DNA of 64,000 nt, taken from Hybos culiciformis. Its lineage: Eukaryota > Arthropoda > Insecta > Diptera > Hybotidae. Position 1 is the first letter of the stretch, and each line of letters opens with the position of its first letter. Of this stretch, positions 54,677 to 64,000 are shown in pieces. A model generated the notes under the pieces. The model did not search any database. It was not told the origin of the DNA and worked only from the letters and a program-made list of their open reading frames with translations. The stretch is taken from positions 54,579,678-54,643,677 of the forward strand of contig OZ023274.1 of assembly GCA_964007475.1 (NCBI GenBank), given 5' to 3'. The position numbers and the translations under genes are program-made.

Positions 54677-54834
54677 CTTTATTCGAACCATCATATTTAA
54701 ATGGCCTTGAGAATATTGTTCAATAACATCTCGAACATCATATGGCTTCCTAGCTTGTTGAAATTTACGCCTAGCGACGAAATATTTTATTTTTCGTATC
54801 GCACGAATAGCATTTCGATGAGCTTCAGTTAATC
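54677..54834 (-). CDS. KCNQ: KCNQ helix B exon, with a one-base frameshift
   Basis: Acceptor TCTTCCTCAG|A, donor ATAAAG|GTATTA. The first part reads [18 protein letters not shown] and the second [34 protein letters not shown]. Both are highly conserved KCNQ sequence covering the calmodulin-binding helix B. The two parts are in different frames: the minus strand has TTTT (54783-54780) where three T are needed between Tyr-Phe and Val-Ala. Continuing in the first frame gives CGT CGC TAG, a stop four codons after Tyr. The exon is 158 nt, while the phases of both neighbours (2 in, 0 out) require 157 (modulo 3). A homopolymer error in the assembly is the simplest explanation; a real inactivating allele cannot be excluded. 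Confidence 0.88.
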
Positions 54835-54948
54835 TGAGGAAGAATTTAAATGTTAAATTAAAATCTTCTGCTGTTTAAAAATTCATAGACACAGTATACA
54901 AACTTTAAAAAATAAATAGTTGAGAACTCAAAATAAGATCCTACTTAC

Positions 54949-55099
54949 GTTGTTACTCGGGCTGGCTCTGGCTCCTCATCTTGTTCTGGCTCTGCTTCAA
55001 CCTCGTCACTAGCAGCTTCAGTTACTGAGCTGGTTTGACTTACAAATGGTACGCGTGTAGATCTAACTTGCTCATCTTTTCGCACTCTGTTTGGAGTTC
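54949..55099 (-). CDS. KCNQ: KCNQ, acidic linker exon
   Basis: Bounded by ATTTTATAG and an ACAAC|GTAAGT donor; phase 1 in, phase 2 out. It encodes GTPNRVRKDEQVRSTRVPFV, then SQTSSVTEAASDEVEAEPEQ and DEEPEPARVTT. It corresponds to the variable linker between KCNQ helices A and B, which differs widely between family members. The block of Glu/Asp/Pro is strongly acidic. The ATG upstream at 55211 lies in the intron and is not a start. Confidence 0.82.
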
Positions 55100-55885
55100 C
55101 TATAAAATGATAAAAAATGTACAAAACTTGCAAACTAAAAGGTACAAAATGGGGCATCGAATTGCAGTTAGAATTGCAGTTTTTTTTAAATAAAAAAAAG
55201 GGCAATTTCAACTAAAAGCGAAGGTCGATGCCGTATTCTGTTTCTACTTTAAGTTTCATAAAGTTTTAAATCTAACCCAAATAATTTTGTTTATAACTTT
55301 ATTTAATTAAATAAGGCACCACTTTCTTCTAAAATTCTTTTTAATGAGAAGAATTTCTTAAAAAATTAGTCCAATCTACAGACATTTCATAAGTTATTAA
55401 CTCCATATCACTTTAATTTTTTCTGTGTTCTTTCATCCTATAAATCTTTTCTAAATTTCTAAGTAGGTTTAGATCTCATAAAGCGAAAGTGATAAATAAA
55501 ATAAATTTTAAGTTAGGTTTTTTTTATTATTGTAGAACATTTATTTTATTAACGGCCGAATAATTTTCTGTACATCATACAGAATTAAAAAAGAATCACA
55601 ATTAGTGATAAATTTTATTTGAAGTCTTGGAATTCATTGAATGCAAGGCAATAAATAAATAAAAAAATTGTAGATACCAAATGGAACAACAAAATATTAG
55701 GAAAGAATTCATAAATTCATTAAAAATTATATAAGAATTTTTTTAGATGCCAATTTCATGTCAAAGCTTAATTGTAACATATATTTTATATGTATAACTG
55801 CATAGTGTATAATTGTACATGTTTTAAATGATTTTCAGTTGTTTGTCAAAAGAATTGTTTAAGTAATAAAAACATTTTCACTAAC
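55100..55885. other. KCNQ intron
   Basis: About 790 bp of AT-rich sequence between a TCAG|GTTAGTG donor and the TTTATAG acceptor, with no other feature seen. Confidence 0.75.
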
Positions 55886-56147
55886 CTGATCTTGGTTCTT
55901 CCACGTAGTACACAACATCTGTACTTTCACCGGATTCATTTTTAGTTTGAGCTGTTCCACTTTCATTTGTATTAGAAGAACTAATATTGGCATTTGATGG
56001 ATTATTCGCTGTTGAACTACTTGGTGGAGGAGTTTGTGTTCTAGATGTTATAGCTTGCTGTTGTTGATTTGATGATTCCATTCGATTTCTAGATTTTCGT
56101 CTTTTAAGGACACTAGCTCCGCGTTTTGCAACCTGTACCATTAGGGT
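55886..56147 (-). CDS. KCNQ: KCNQ, variable cytoplasmic linker exon
   Basis: It is read from the minus strand as TLMVQVAKRGASVLKRRKSR, a polar Gln/Ser/Thr/Asn/Pro stretch, then STDVVYYVEEPRSG, leaving in phase 1 to join the acidic linker exon. Two acceptors are possible in the same frame: CATCAG before 56147 and GTACAG before 56132. Sequence further 5' (MCSMCCCFFSVFVF) is the polypyrimidine part of the intron, not protein. Assignment to KCNQ rests on strand, exact phase match and position; this linker is poorly conserved in the family. Confidence 0.7.
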
Positions 56148-57805
56148 CTGATGATTTGATTTGAGCGCATTTATGACATAATTGAAAACGAAAACAGAAA
56201 AAAAACAACAACACATTGAACACATCGAGCGACATTTAATAATTATGTATTGTTATTTGCATTTCATTTTATATTATTATGTTATTTTATTATATACATA
56301 TCTACTAATTTTTGACAAATTTTGCAAATAATTTGAATTATAACATCTATGTATATTATGGGCTTGCATATTGATTGAGTTGTATCAGTTATGTTGTTGT
56401 GAAATTTTTGTATTTACAGGATTATTATTAATTCAATTTTTAAAACTTCTTGTGTCCTTATACATAAAACTTTTCAGTTTTATTACACTCAATTTAACTA
56501 ACGATCTAGGATGGTGTCCCGGAGTATATTTTTATTTATTTATAATTTCCTTTTTTTTCGAGAAAAGTTTGCACAAGCTAGAACTAGCGGAAAATGAGAT
56601 TTTACTGTTAGGGCTGTTATCGAATTATCGAGCTAATATATTGATTCAGCTTAACCTTGGGTCTGTCTCTAAAATAAAACCACATATTTCTCTCTGAAAA
56701 TCGAAGTAATTCTAACTTTTCTGATCGCTTATAAAATAATAAAAGATGAAATTTTATTATTTTATTAACATTAAATGGTTATTTTTCATTATAAAGTTAA
56801 TGAGCACGCAATAATTTCATATGGAATTGACATATACAACATTTGTATTAAATTGGTTATCAAAGTCAATCACATTATTAAAAAAAAAATCTTCAATATT
56901 GTCAAAGAATGTTGATAGTTTGTTTTTAGGTCAATAGAAACCATTAATAAAAATTTATTCTGAAAAATAAGGGGAGAAAATTTTTTATACTACACACTGT
57001 ATAGTTTGTTTGATTTTTAATCTATGCAATTTTTCGCTATGCTACTTTTAAATGGAATTTAAAAGATAGTTGTTTGTTTTTTTTTTTTGTTTTGTTTTTC
57101 TTGGTCAGGAAAATATATTTTCCATGAAATTGACCAAAACAAAAACAAAATGCAATTCCCCACTTAATATGGTTTTTTATTTTGATATCGCATCAAAAAT
57201 CAATGAAAACATTTCCAATTCAAATATTTTATTGCTGATGAAAATATATGATAATAAAATTTAATGTTTGATAAGAATTTAATTCAATTCGGTCATGGAC
57301 TACATGCATGTATAATAGTATAATAATATGGTACTAACATATAATATGAGTGTTTAGATTTTAGATAGAAACATGCAATATTAGTAATACAGAATTAAAA
57401 AAATGTATACAGAAACTAGGATTTAAAAGATTTTGTATGAGGACGAACATTTTTTTTCAAGATAATTAATTAGAAGAACTAAAAAATCCTTATTTATATA
57501 TATTCTAGAAAAGTTGACAGACAAAACTGTGTTTGTTGTGGTACTATGTCAGAAATGAGTTCAGCGAAATAAATCAATGTCATTGAATTTCATTAAGAGC
57601 TTGATATGTTTAAATTAATAATTTAAAATTTCTGACGCTTACATTAATATGTTTTTGAAGTTTATACTTCTTTAGCGACGTTGGAAGAAATTTGGTAGAG
57701 GGTAAAAATTTATTTTCATATAGAATTTTTCTGAGAATCGTCATCATTTTTCTGAGAATCGACCGTCATCATTTTTAAAATATTAAAAAAAAAAACAAAC
57801 CATAA
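56148..57805. other. KCNQ intron, proximal part
   Basis: AT-rich intron. A 108-codon plus-strand frame (56371-56697) rich in L, I, F and K has no family resemblance and no splice or promoter context, so it is not called as a gene. Confidence 0.55.
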
Positions 57806-57872
57806 TTGGGTTCGAACCTGGCACCTTCAGACTTATTAGTATGGTGTTCTATCCACTAAGCCATACGGCCAT
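57800..57872 (-). mobile_element. tRNA-like SINE head
   Basis: On the minus strand TGGCTTAGTGG (box A, 57863-57853) is followed 34 bases later by GGTTCGAACCC (box B, 57818-57808), the spacing of a tRNA-type Pol III promoter. The D and T stems do not pair properly and the acceptor ends do not match, so this is a tRNA-derived retroposon rather than a functional tRNA. A T-rich run follows. Confidence 0.6.
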
Positions 57873-58094
57873 ATAATTTTTGCTTTCTAAAATATAATAA
57901 AAAAATTCTAATAAACCATTCATTTTTTTGTTTTTATTTTATTGTAGGGGAATAAAAAATAATACTCAAAAAAAAAAATAAGAAAAGAATTAGAATACTC
58001 AAAAAACGAGTTTGAAAAATTAACTAACTATAATGAGATTTAATATTATTTAGGAAAATAAATATTTGTATTTGTTTAGAAAGCTAAACTCATG

Positions 58095-58172
58095 TAGGCA
58101 ATATGGCTTAGTATTATAGTAGAACATCACACTGTAAGTCTGAAGGTGCCTGGTTCGATTCCCAGTGAGGAT
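58095..58172 (+). mobile_element. tRNA-like SINE head, opposite orientation
   Basis: TATGGCTTAGT (box A) and GGTTCGATTCC (box B, 58152-58162) with the shared inner segment AAGTCTGAAGGTGCC also present in the 57800-57872 copy. Upstream TTTAGAAAGC is shared too, so the two copies lie head to head as an imperfect inverted pair. A T-run follows box B after GAGGA. Confidence 0.6.
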
Positions 58173-59357
58173 TTTTTTTTTTTTAATAAAGAAATTTTTG
58201 GAAAACGTTAAATATTCATATGATATATGATAAAAATTAAATTTTTGCACCACTTAACAATTCTTGAATTAAAATAAAAATATGATTTATAGTTTTTCAT
58301 TAAAAAAAAGAAATTAAATAATCCTTTTCTTTGTGGGTCCCCAAAAAAAAATTCTCATGTGACAACGGAATTTATTGTCGATTTATTTATATGTATATGT
58401 ATAATAAAATAAGGGACTATGAAATAATTAAAAAGTAATAGTTAGCAATAGAAATATACATTTATTTTTTGATCCTATATTTTTTAATTTATAGCTTAAA
58501 TATTATTTGCCAAATTCGATTCTAATTTCAATTTGATATTTTCGTCTATTTTTTATTTTGACATGCAGATTGTGAAAACTTCGGAATTTCACGCAGTTAC
58601 GAATGATTAAATATAAAAATATAAAATATTGTTAACTTCATATTATTTAACGTCTCAAATTAATTATAGATTTAGCTAGACAAATAATATTATTTCCAGT
58701 CGATGATGAACTTTTACAGATAAGACTTATATAAACAAAATACAATAAAATAGATTTAAATGCCAAAATTTAATAAAATTATTTAACAATTGATTAATAT
58801 GAACAAAAATTTAGTAAAATGTCTTAAAATTCGATTTATATGAACAAAATTTCGATTTATAATTCATAATGTTTAATTTAAATTAGTTATTCGAGCTGAT
58901 TTTCCATCAAATAAAATAATTTTCGAAACATCTGGGAAATGTTTTTACACACTCTAGATTATTTTTTACAGAGATCATGTAACCACTAAAGTTATAAACA
59001 ATATATCCTATAAAACAAATTTATAATATTGGACGCACTAAACTCGTTACAAACAACATAGGTATATTTTGGCATTGATAGTATAGATATCGATCAAGTA
59101 ATTTATCATTATAGGTTTTCCCGGCTCAAAATATGCAAAAAAAAAAAATATTTTCAAAATAGGTAGCTCTGGTGAAATAAAGATTACCAGACCAAAAATT
59201 TTGGGTAGGAATTCATAATTATCGTACACTTTTTTAATTTCAAATATATGTCCAATATTACAAGCAAAAAAATTACATATTCTACCAATAAAAAAATTAT
59301 GTTCAAAAAATTTTAAAAATTATTATGTTCAAAAAAATTAAAAAAAAAATGTATTCA

Positions 59358-59428
59358 TTGGGGAATCGAACCTGACACCTTCACTCTTATAGTCCGATGT
59401 TCTAGCCACTAAGCCATACGGCCATATA
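59358..59428 (-). mobile_element. tRNA-like SINE head in the second tandem unit
   Basis: Minus-strand box A TGGCTTAGTGG and box B GGTTCGATTCC. Between the boxes it differs from the 57800-57872 head (CTAGAACATCGG instead of ATAGAACACCAT), although the flanking unit is nearly identical; it matches the head at 61179-61249. Confidence 0.6.
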
Positions 59429-59649
59429 ATTTTCGCTTTCTAAAATATAATAAAAAAATTCTAAGAAACCATTCATTTTTTTGTTTTTATTTTATTGTAG
59501 GGGAATAAAAAATAATACTCAAAAAAAAAAATAAGAAAAGAATCAGAATACTCAAAAAACGAGTTTGAAAAATTAACTAACTATAATGAGATTTAATATT
59601 ATTTAGGAAAATAAATATTTGTATTTGTTTAGAAAGCTAAACTCATATA

Positions 59650-59725
59650 GGCAAAATGGCTTAGTATTATAGTAGAACATCACACTGTAAGTCTGAAGGT
59701 GCCTGGTTCGATTCCCAATGAGGAT
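59650..59725 (+). mobile_element. tRNA-like SINE head, plus copy in the second tandem unit
   Basis: Same sequence as the 58095-58172 head with minor changes (AAAATGGCTTAGT, GGTTCGATTCCC). It is part of the tandem unit, not an independent insertion. Confidence 0.6.
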
Positions 59726-60531
59726 TTTTTTTTTTTTAATAAAGAAACAAATCCTTTTAGTATTTTTGGAAAACGTTAAATATTCATATGATATATGATA
59801 AAAATTAAATTTTTGCACCACTTAACAATTCTTGAATTAAAATAAAAATATGATTTATAGTTTTTCATTAAAAAAAAGAAATTAAATAATCCTTTTCTTT
59901 GTGGGTCCCCAAAAAAAAATTCTCATGTGACAACGGAATTTATTGTCGATTTATTTATATATGTATAATAAAATAAGGGACTATGAAATAATTAAAAAGT
60001 AATAGTTAGCAATAGAAATATACATTTATTTTTTGATCCTATATTTTTTAATTTATAGCTTAAATATTATTTGCCAAATTCGATTCTAATTTCAATTTGA
60101 TATTTTCGTCTATTTTTTATTTTGACATGCAGATTGTGAAAACTTCGGAATTTCACGCAGTTACGAATGATTAAATATAAAAATATAAAATATTGTTAAC
60201 TTCATATTATTTAACGTCTCAAATTAATTATAGATTTAGCTAGACAAATAATATTATTTCCAGTTGATGATGAACTTTTACAGATAAGACTTATATAAAC
60301 AAAATACAATAAAATAGATTTAAATGCCAAAATTTAATAAAATTATTTAACAATTGATTAATATGAACAAAAATTTAGTAAAATGTCTTAAAATTCGATT
60401 TATATGAACAAAATTTCGATTTATAATTCATAATGTTTAATTTAAATTAGTTATTCGAGCTGATTTTCCATCAAATAAAATAATTTTCGAAACATCTGGG
60501 AAATGTTTTTACACACTCTAGATTATTTTTT

Positions 60532-61069
60532 ACAGAGATCATGTAACCACTAAAGTTATAAACATTATATCATATAAAACAAATTTATAATATTGGACGC
60601 ACTAAACTCGTTACAAACAACAAAGGTATATTTTGGCATTGATAGTATAGATATCGATCAAGTAATTTATCATTATAGGTTTTCCCGGCTCAAAATATGC
60701 AAAAAAAAAAAATATTTTCAAAATAGGTAGCTCTGGTAAAATAAAGATTACCAGACCAAAAATTTTGGGTAGGAATTCATAATTATCGTACACTTTTTTT
60801 ACAGAGATCATGTAACCACTAAAGTTATAAACATTATATCCTATAAAACAAATTTATAATATTGGACGCACTAAACTCGTTACAAACAACATAGGTATAT
60901 TTTGGCATTGATAGTATAGATATCGATCAAGTAATTTATCATTATAGGTTTTCCCGGCTCAAAATATGCAAAAAAAAAAAATATTTTCAAAATAGGTAGC
61001 TCTGGTGAAATAAAGATTACCAGACCAAAAATTTTGGGTAGGAATTCATAATTATCGTACACTTTTTTA
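60532..61069. repeat. Internal 269-bp tandem duplication
   Basis: ACAGAGATCATGTAACCACT starts at 60532 and again at 60801, and the following sequence through GGTAGGAATTCATAATTATC is repeated. This explains why the second 1.55-kb unit is 269 bp longer. The copies differ by only a few bases. Confidence 0.85.
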
Positions 61070-61178
61070 ATTTGAAATATATGTCCAATATTACAAGCAA
61101 AAAAATTACATATTCTACCAATAAAAAAATTATGTTCAAAAAATTTTAAAAATTATTATGTTCAAAAAAATGTATACA

Positions 61179-61249
61179 TTGGGGAATCGAACCTGACACC
61201 TTCACTCTTATAGTCCGATGTTCTAGCCACTAAGCCATACGGCCATATA
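61179..61249 (-). mobile_element. tRNA-like SINE head in the truncated third unit
   Basis: Same box A and box B and same inner sequence as the 59358-59428 copy, which places it at the start of a third, truncated tandem unit. Confidence 0.6.
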
Positions 61250-61272
61250 ATTTTTGCTTTCTAAAATATAAT

Positions 61273-61519
61273 AAAAAAACACGAAGCAGTCATAGAACTG
61301 CCTACAGAAGTTTATACTTAAGATTTAAAAACTATGAAAAAAACTATGAATAACAGTGGCTACAAATGATGGGCTGCTCAGTAAAAAATGTAAATTAAAA
61401 TAAAAATCAGTCCATCAGTCCAAAAGCAGTCCATTATTTGTAGCCACTGTTATTTCATAGTTTAAATCTTAAGTATAAACTTCTGTAGGCAGTTCTATGA
61501 CTGCTTCGTGTTTTTTTTT
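61273..61519. mobile_element. Long foldback element at the end of the tandem array
   Basis: The left arm CACGAAGCAGTCATAGAACT (from 61280) and the right arm AGTTCTATGACTGCTTCGTG (to 61510) are exact complements. Pairing continues inward through CTTAAGATTTAAA and AACAGTGGCTACAAA, leaving a loop of about 50 bp. The element interrupts the third tandem unit. No coding capacity. Confidence 0.82.
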
Positions 61520-62230
61520 ATCCATATTTAATTAACAACGAAAATTGTGTTTTCATTTTATGTTTTATAAAAATAATTTTGATAAGAAAATTAATTATTT
61601 TAATTAAATTACTCATCTCATTAATATTTTAATTGGAAAAATTTTATATGATAGTTTTTACACTTGATTTAATTTAGTTAAATCATTTTAATTATAGGTA
61701 GTTTAAAAATTTTTTTCTGTTCCATTTTTAATAGCTACTTAGATTATTAAATTTATTTTGAGTCAATTTAAAATGAAATATTTATGAAGGTAGTAGCGTT
61801 AATTATTAATTATTTCTGGCTGAATGTATTTTAATGTAATATTTTTAATTTCACTCAAAAAAAAACAACCGTAAAAGCTATGTATTCTTCCGTTAAAGCT
61901 AACGGAAAAATCATGTGAAAGTGAACCAGTGGAAAATGTTGTTGGAAATAACAATTAAAAATTGTTGAATTTTCCGTAAAAAATAAATGTTAAAAAGTTA
62001 ACGAAAACATACGTAAACTTTACGGAGTAGTCCATAAAGTTTTAAGAAATTGAAAAGTACGGAAAATTTTAAGGAAAACTCCATAAATCTTATCGATGTA
62101 TGTTGTTAAAATTACTTTAAAGGAGTACCCGTAGAATTTTAATAAATTTTCTTAACTTTAAGAGATTATCCCGTAATATTAATTTTACGGACTAAATCCT
62201 TGGTACAACAAGAAAAATGTTCAAATTACG

Positions 62231-62476
62231 GTTTTATACTTTGTTTTTTTTTTGTTGTTTTTTTTTTGTTTTCTTTTTTTTGTTTTTTTTTGTTTTTTTT
62301 TTTTGTTTTTTTTTGTTTTTTTTGTTTTTTTTGTTTTTTTTTTGTTTTTTTTTTGTTTTTTTGGTTTTTTCTGTTTTTTTTTTTGTTTTTTTGTTTTTTT
62401 TTTTTTAGTTTTTTTTTTTTTAGTTTTTTTAGCTTTTTTTGTTTTTATATTATGTTTTTATATTGTTTTTTTTTTT
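62231..62476 (-). repeat. (CA6-9)n tail-like array
   Basis: On the plus strand this is about 245 bp of T runs of 6-12 broken by single G (rarely C or A). On the minus strand it is a CAAAAAAA-type array that directly follows the 5S-like SINE head, as an expanded SINE tail would. Overlapping Phe-rich frames on the plus strand are artefacts of this tract. Confidence 0.85.
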
Positions 62477-62483
62477 AATTTGA

Positions 62484-62573
62484 ATGGTCACCCATCTAAG
62501 TTCTATCACAACGAGGCGTTGCTTAACCGCTTTGTTCAATGTTATGAATTCTTCCACTGAGCTATGTCAGTGA
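62484..62573 (-). mobile_element. 5S rRNA-derived (SINE3-like) retroposon head
   Basis: Reading the minus strand, TAGCTCAGTGG (tRNA-like box A, 62563-62553) is followed by CGGTTAAGCAACGCC and, after a short gap, ACTTAGATGGGTGACC. The last two are diagnostic of the internal control region and 3' half of 5S rRNA. An A-rich array follows immediately. The 5' 5S half is missing or replaced by the tRNA-like part, so it is not a 5S gene but a Pol III-driven retroposon head, possibly a tRNA/5S chimera. Confidence 0.6.
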
Positions 62574-63009
62574 TATACAACAATGTATTAATAGACAATA
62601 TAAATTCGGTTTCTATACATGCGAATTAATTTAAATTATTTATAGGGGTTAAGGAGTTTCCCGTAAAAGTATAAGAGTATCCGTAGATAATAAGGAAACA
62701 TAAAACGTTAATATTTTATGGGCTTGTTATTAAACTTTCATTAAAAAAATATATACGATTTTTTTCGTTGAAATTAATAAATTGTTGTTAGTTTTAACAA
62801 TTTCCTTGTTACTCTATCAGCTCAATTTTAAGGACTTTACTTCATCAAGTCTTACCGTAGTCCGTAGTTGAATTTTTTGATGAAACATCCGTAATACGGT
62901 TAAAAATGGTATCTTTTAACGTAAAACCCGTTGAATTCAACAACTTTTAGTGAATGAAATTTCAACGGACATAAAACATTAGCTTTTTACGGATGTTTTT
63001 TTTTGAGTG

Positions 63010-64000
63010 TTCTGAATTTTATTACTGTGAAAAATTCGTATTAGTTTTGCTTTGATTGAATTGACTGAATTGATTTTGAGATATGTTAGTGAATATATAC
63101 CTGGCTCCAAATTGGCCCTTGAAAAAAAAGGGTTTAATTTTTCATTCCTTCAATAATCACAGCGAATGTCACACAAAAATTCGTCAGGGTGAAATATGAA
63201 TCATTTGGATTCAATTGTTTTTCAAAAAGCACAATTTAATTTATTAAAAAGAGTTATCAGTAATAATAAAATAATATGAAATATATTTATTTGCAATATA
63301 TCTTATGTAGCGAAAGAAATATATAATACTGTCGTTTGCAACAAAAAATATTTTCAAGAATTGGATCAAAAAAAAAAAAGTATAAATCTCAATCAAAACA
63401 AAACAAATCAAATAAAACATATGAATTGAGTAGATACAACAAAAAAATATAATTCTCTTCGTAAGTTAAAGATTACTTGAAATAAATTAATGAGGGCAAG
63501 AAAGTTCATTGATAAGCACTATTTAATGGTGAAATAGGCTTTTAAATGTCATTGAAGTCAAATTTCATAGGATTCAAATATCTGATTTTTGTTTAATGTT
63601 GTAATTTTTAGTCTTTAGTAGACATTGGCTTGAGATAAAAACTCTTAACTTTTTTGGTTAATTGATCGTGTAATGTAACACCAATTTTTCGAAATTTTTT
63701 CTATATTGGTAAATTGTTATTTGTTTTGAACGCATAGGTATAATAAAATTTTCTCTGTACTGTTTATTGTACTGATTATAAAAGAAAGCTCGTCTTTTTG
63801 CGGTAAAATTTTTATTTTCAATCTCATAGAATTTTTTTTTCTACATATATATATTTTTATTAATTGCACTGAACATGCTCACCAAAAATATAAAAATGTT
63901 TATAATGTGGCCAAAATGACAAGATCAGTGAACATAAAAAATGCAAAAAAAAAAAACTTCACAATTGACGCCGTGAGAGCATTAGTGGATCAATTGAAAA
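63010..64000. other. Distal KCNQ intron at the right edge
   Basis: AT-rich sequence without a recognisable exon on either strand. The KCNQ membrane-domain exons must lie beyond the window. Confidence 0.5.

Larger units (their letters stand above)
57861..61279. repeat. Tandem array of about 1.55-kb units carrying SINE heads
   Basis: The anchor CCATACGGCCATATAAT recurs at 57861, 59414 and 61235. The first unit is 1553 bp; the second is 1821 bp and contains an internal 269-bp duplication, so without it the unit is 1552 bp. The third unit is cut off at about 61279 by a foldback element. Units are nearly identical by eye (scattered single-base changes), so the duplication is recent. Recurrent small frames in the units (for example 59047-59229, 60611-60811 and 60880-61062) are copies of the same non-coding sequence. 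Confidence 0.88.
61852..63009. mobile_element. Non-autonomous DNA transposon, about 1.16 kb, with terminal inverted repeats
   Basis: The left end CACTCAAAAAAAAACA then ACCGTAAAAGCTATGT is complementary to the right end ACATTAGCTTTTTACGGATG then TTTTTTTTTGAGTG, apart from small indels. Inside, short subterminal motifs of ACGGAAAA / CCGTAAA type recur many times in both halves, as in elements with repeated transposase-binding sites. No transposase frame is present. The middle contains a nested SINE and its T-rich array. I could not identify a target site duplication. Confidence 0.68.

Noticed and set aside
56371..56697. 108-codon plus-strand open frame resembling a membrane protein
   Set aside because: Leu/Ile/Phe-rich composition follows from T-rich intron DNA. 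No domain, splice context or promoter, and it lies inside the KCNQ intron on the opposite strand.
59047..61062. Recurring small protein with MYDNYEFLPKIFGLVIF
   Set aside because: The same non-coding repeat sequence appears three times; frames are short, AT-driven and vary at the ends.
57800..61249. Functional tRNA genes
   Set aside because: Box A and box B are good, but D, T and acceptor stems do not pair, so these are called tRNA-derived SINE heads.
62200..62560. Phe-rich open frames of 63-102 codons
   Set aside because: They are translations of the T-run/G array and exist in overlapping frames at once.
62484..62573. A functional 5S rRNA gene
   Set aside because: Only the internal/3' part of 5S is recognisable and the 5' half is absent.
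1..64000. CRISPR array, bacterial operon, viral genes or a toxin system
   Set aside because: No regularly spaced direct repeats, no dense coding, and no capsid, polymerase or integrase frames were seen.

Overview
This is an extremely AT-rich (visibly well over 70% A+T) piece of a eukaryotic nuclear genome. It has introns with GT/AG borders, long homopolymer A and T runs, TA microsatellites and many short non-autonomous transposons. The recognisable proteins (a KCNQ-type potassium channel, TOM20, a RhoGAP protein) are animal proteins. The TOM20 sequence, a DRE-like TATCGATA box upstream of it, and poly-Q/N/H/S tracts in the RhoGAP protein fit an insect, perhaps a dipteran. The order is an inference and I cannot fix the species.

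Layout. (1) 1-39375, + strand: the 3' part of a RhoGAP-domain gene. It enters the window already inside the gene, with six exons near 13.6, 26.8, 27.2, 28.6-29.1, 34.0-35.2 and 38.8-39.4 kb. Introns are up to about 13 kb and almost empty apart from a few foldback elements and one tRNA-like SINE. (2) 42094-44476, - strand: a complete three-exon TOM20 gene, convergent with the RhoGAP gene. A candidate core promoter lies near 44.6-44.9 kb. (3) About 45-54 kb: intergenic DNA with an RTE/SINE-like retroposon end, two short candidate exons of unknown gene on the - strand, a TIR element and a G14 homopolymer. (4) 54107-56147, - strand: the last four coding exons of a KCNQ channel gene. They carry the calmodulin-binding helix B region and the coiled-coil assembly domain; the membrane part lies beyond the right edge. 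The third of these exons contains a one-base frameshift in a highly conserved stretch. (5) 56.2-64 kb: KCNQ intron holding a dense repeat cluster. The cluster has 1.55-kb tandem units that each carry a head-to-head pair of tRNA-like SINE heads, a long foldback, and a 1.16-kb TIR element with a nested SINE whose head matches the internal promoter region of 5S rRNA.

The three genes share no pathway: TOM20 is a mitochondrial import receptor, KCNQ a neuronal or epithelial K+ channel, and the RhoGAP protein a putative Rho-family regulator. I see no operon, CRISPR array, bacterial gene or virus, and no previously undescribed multi-gene system. The points most worth a second look are the KCNQ frameshift, the Ala in place of the usual RhoGAP Asn, the 5S-derived SINE, and the tandem array with paired SINE heads.
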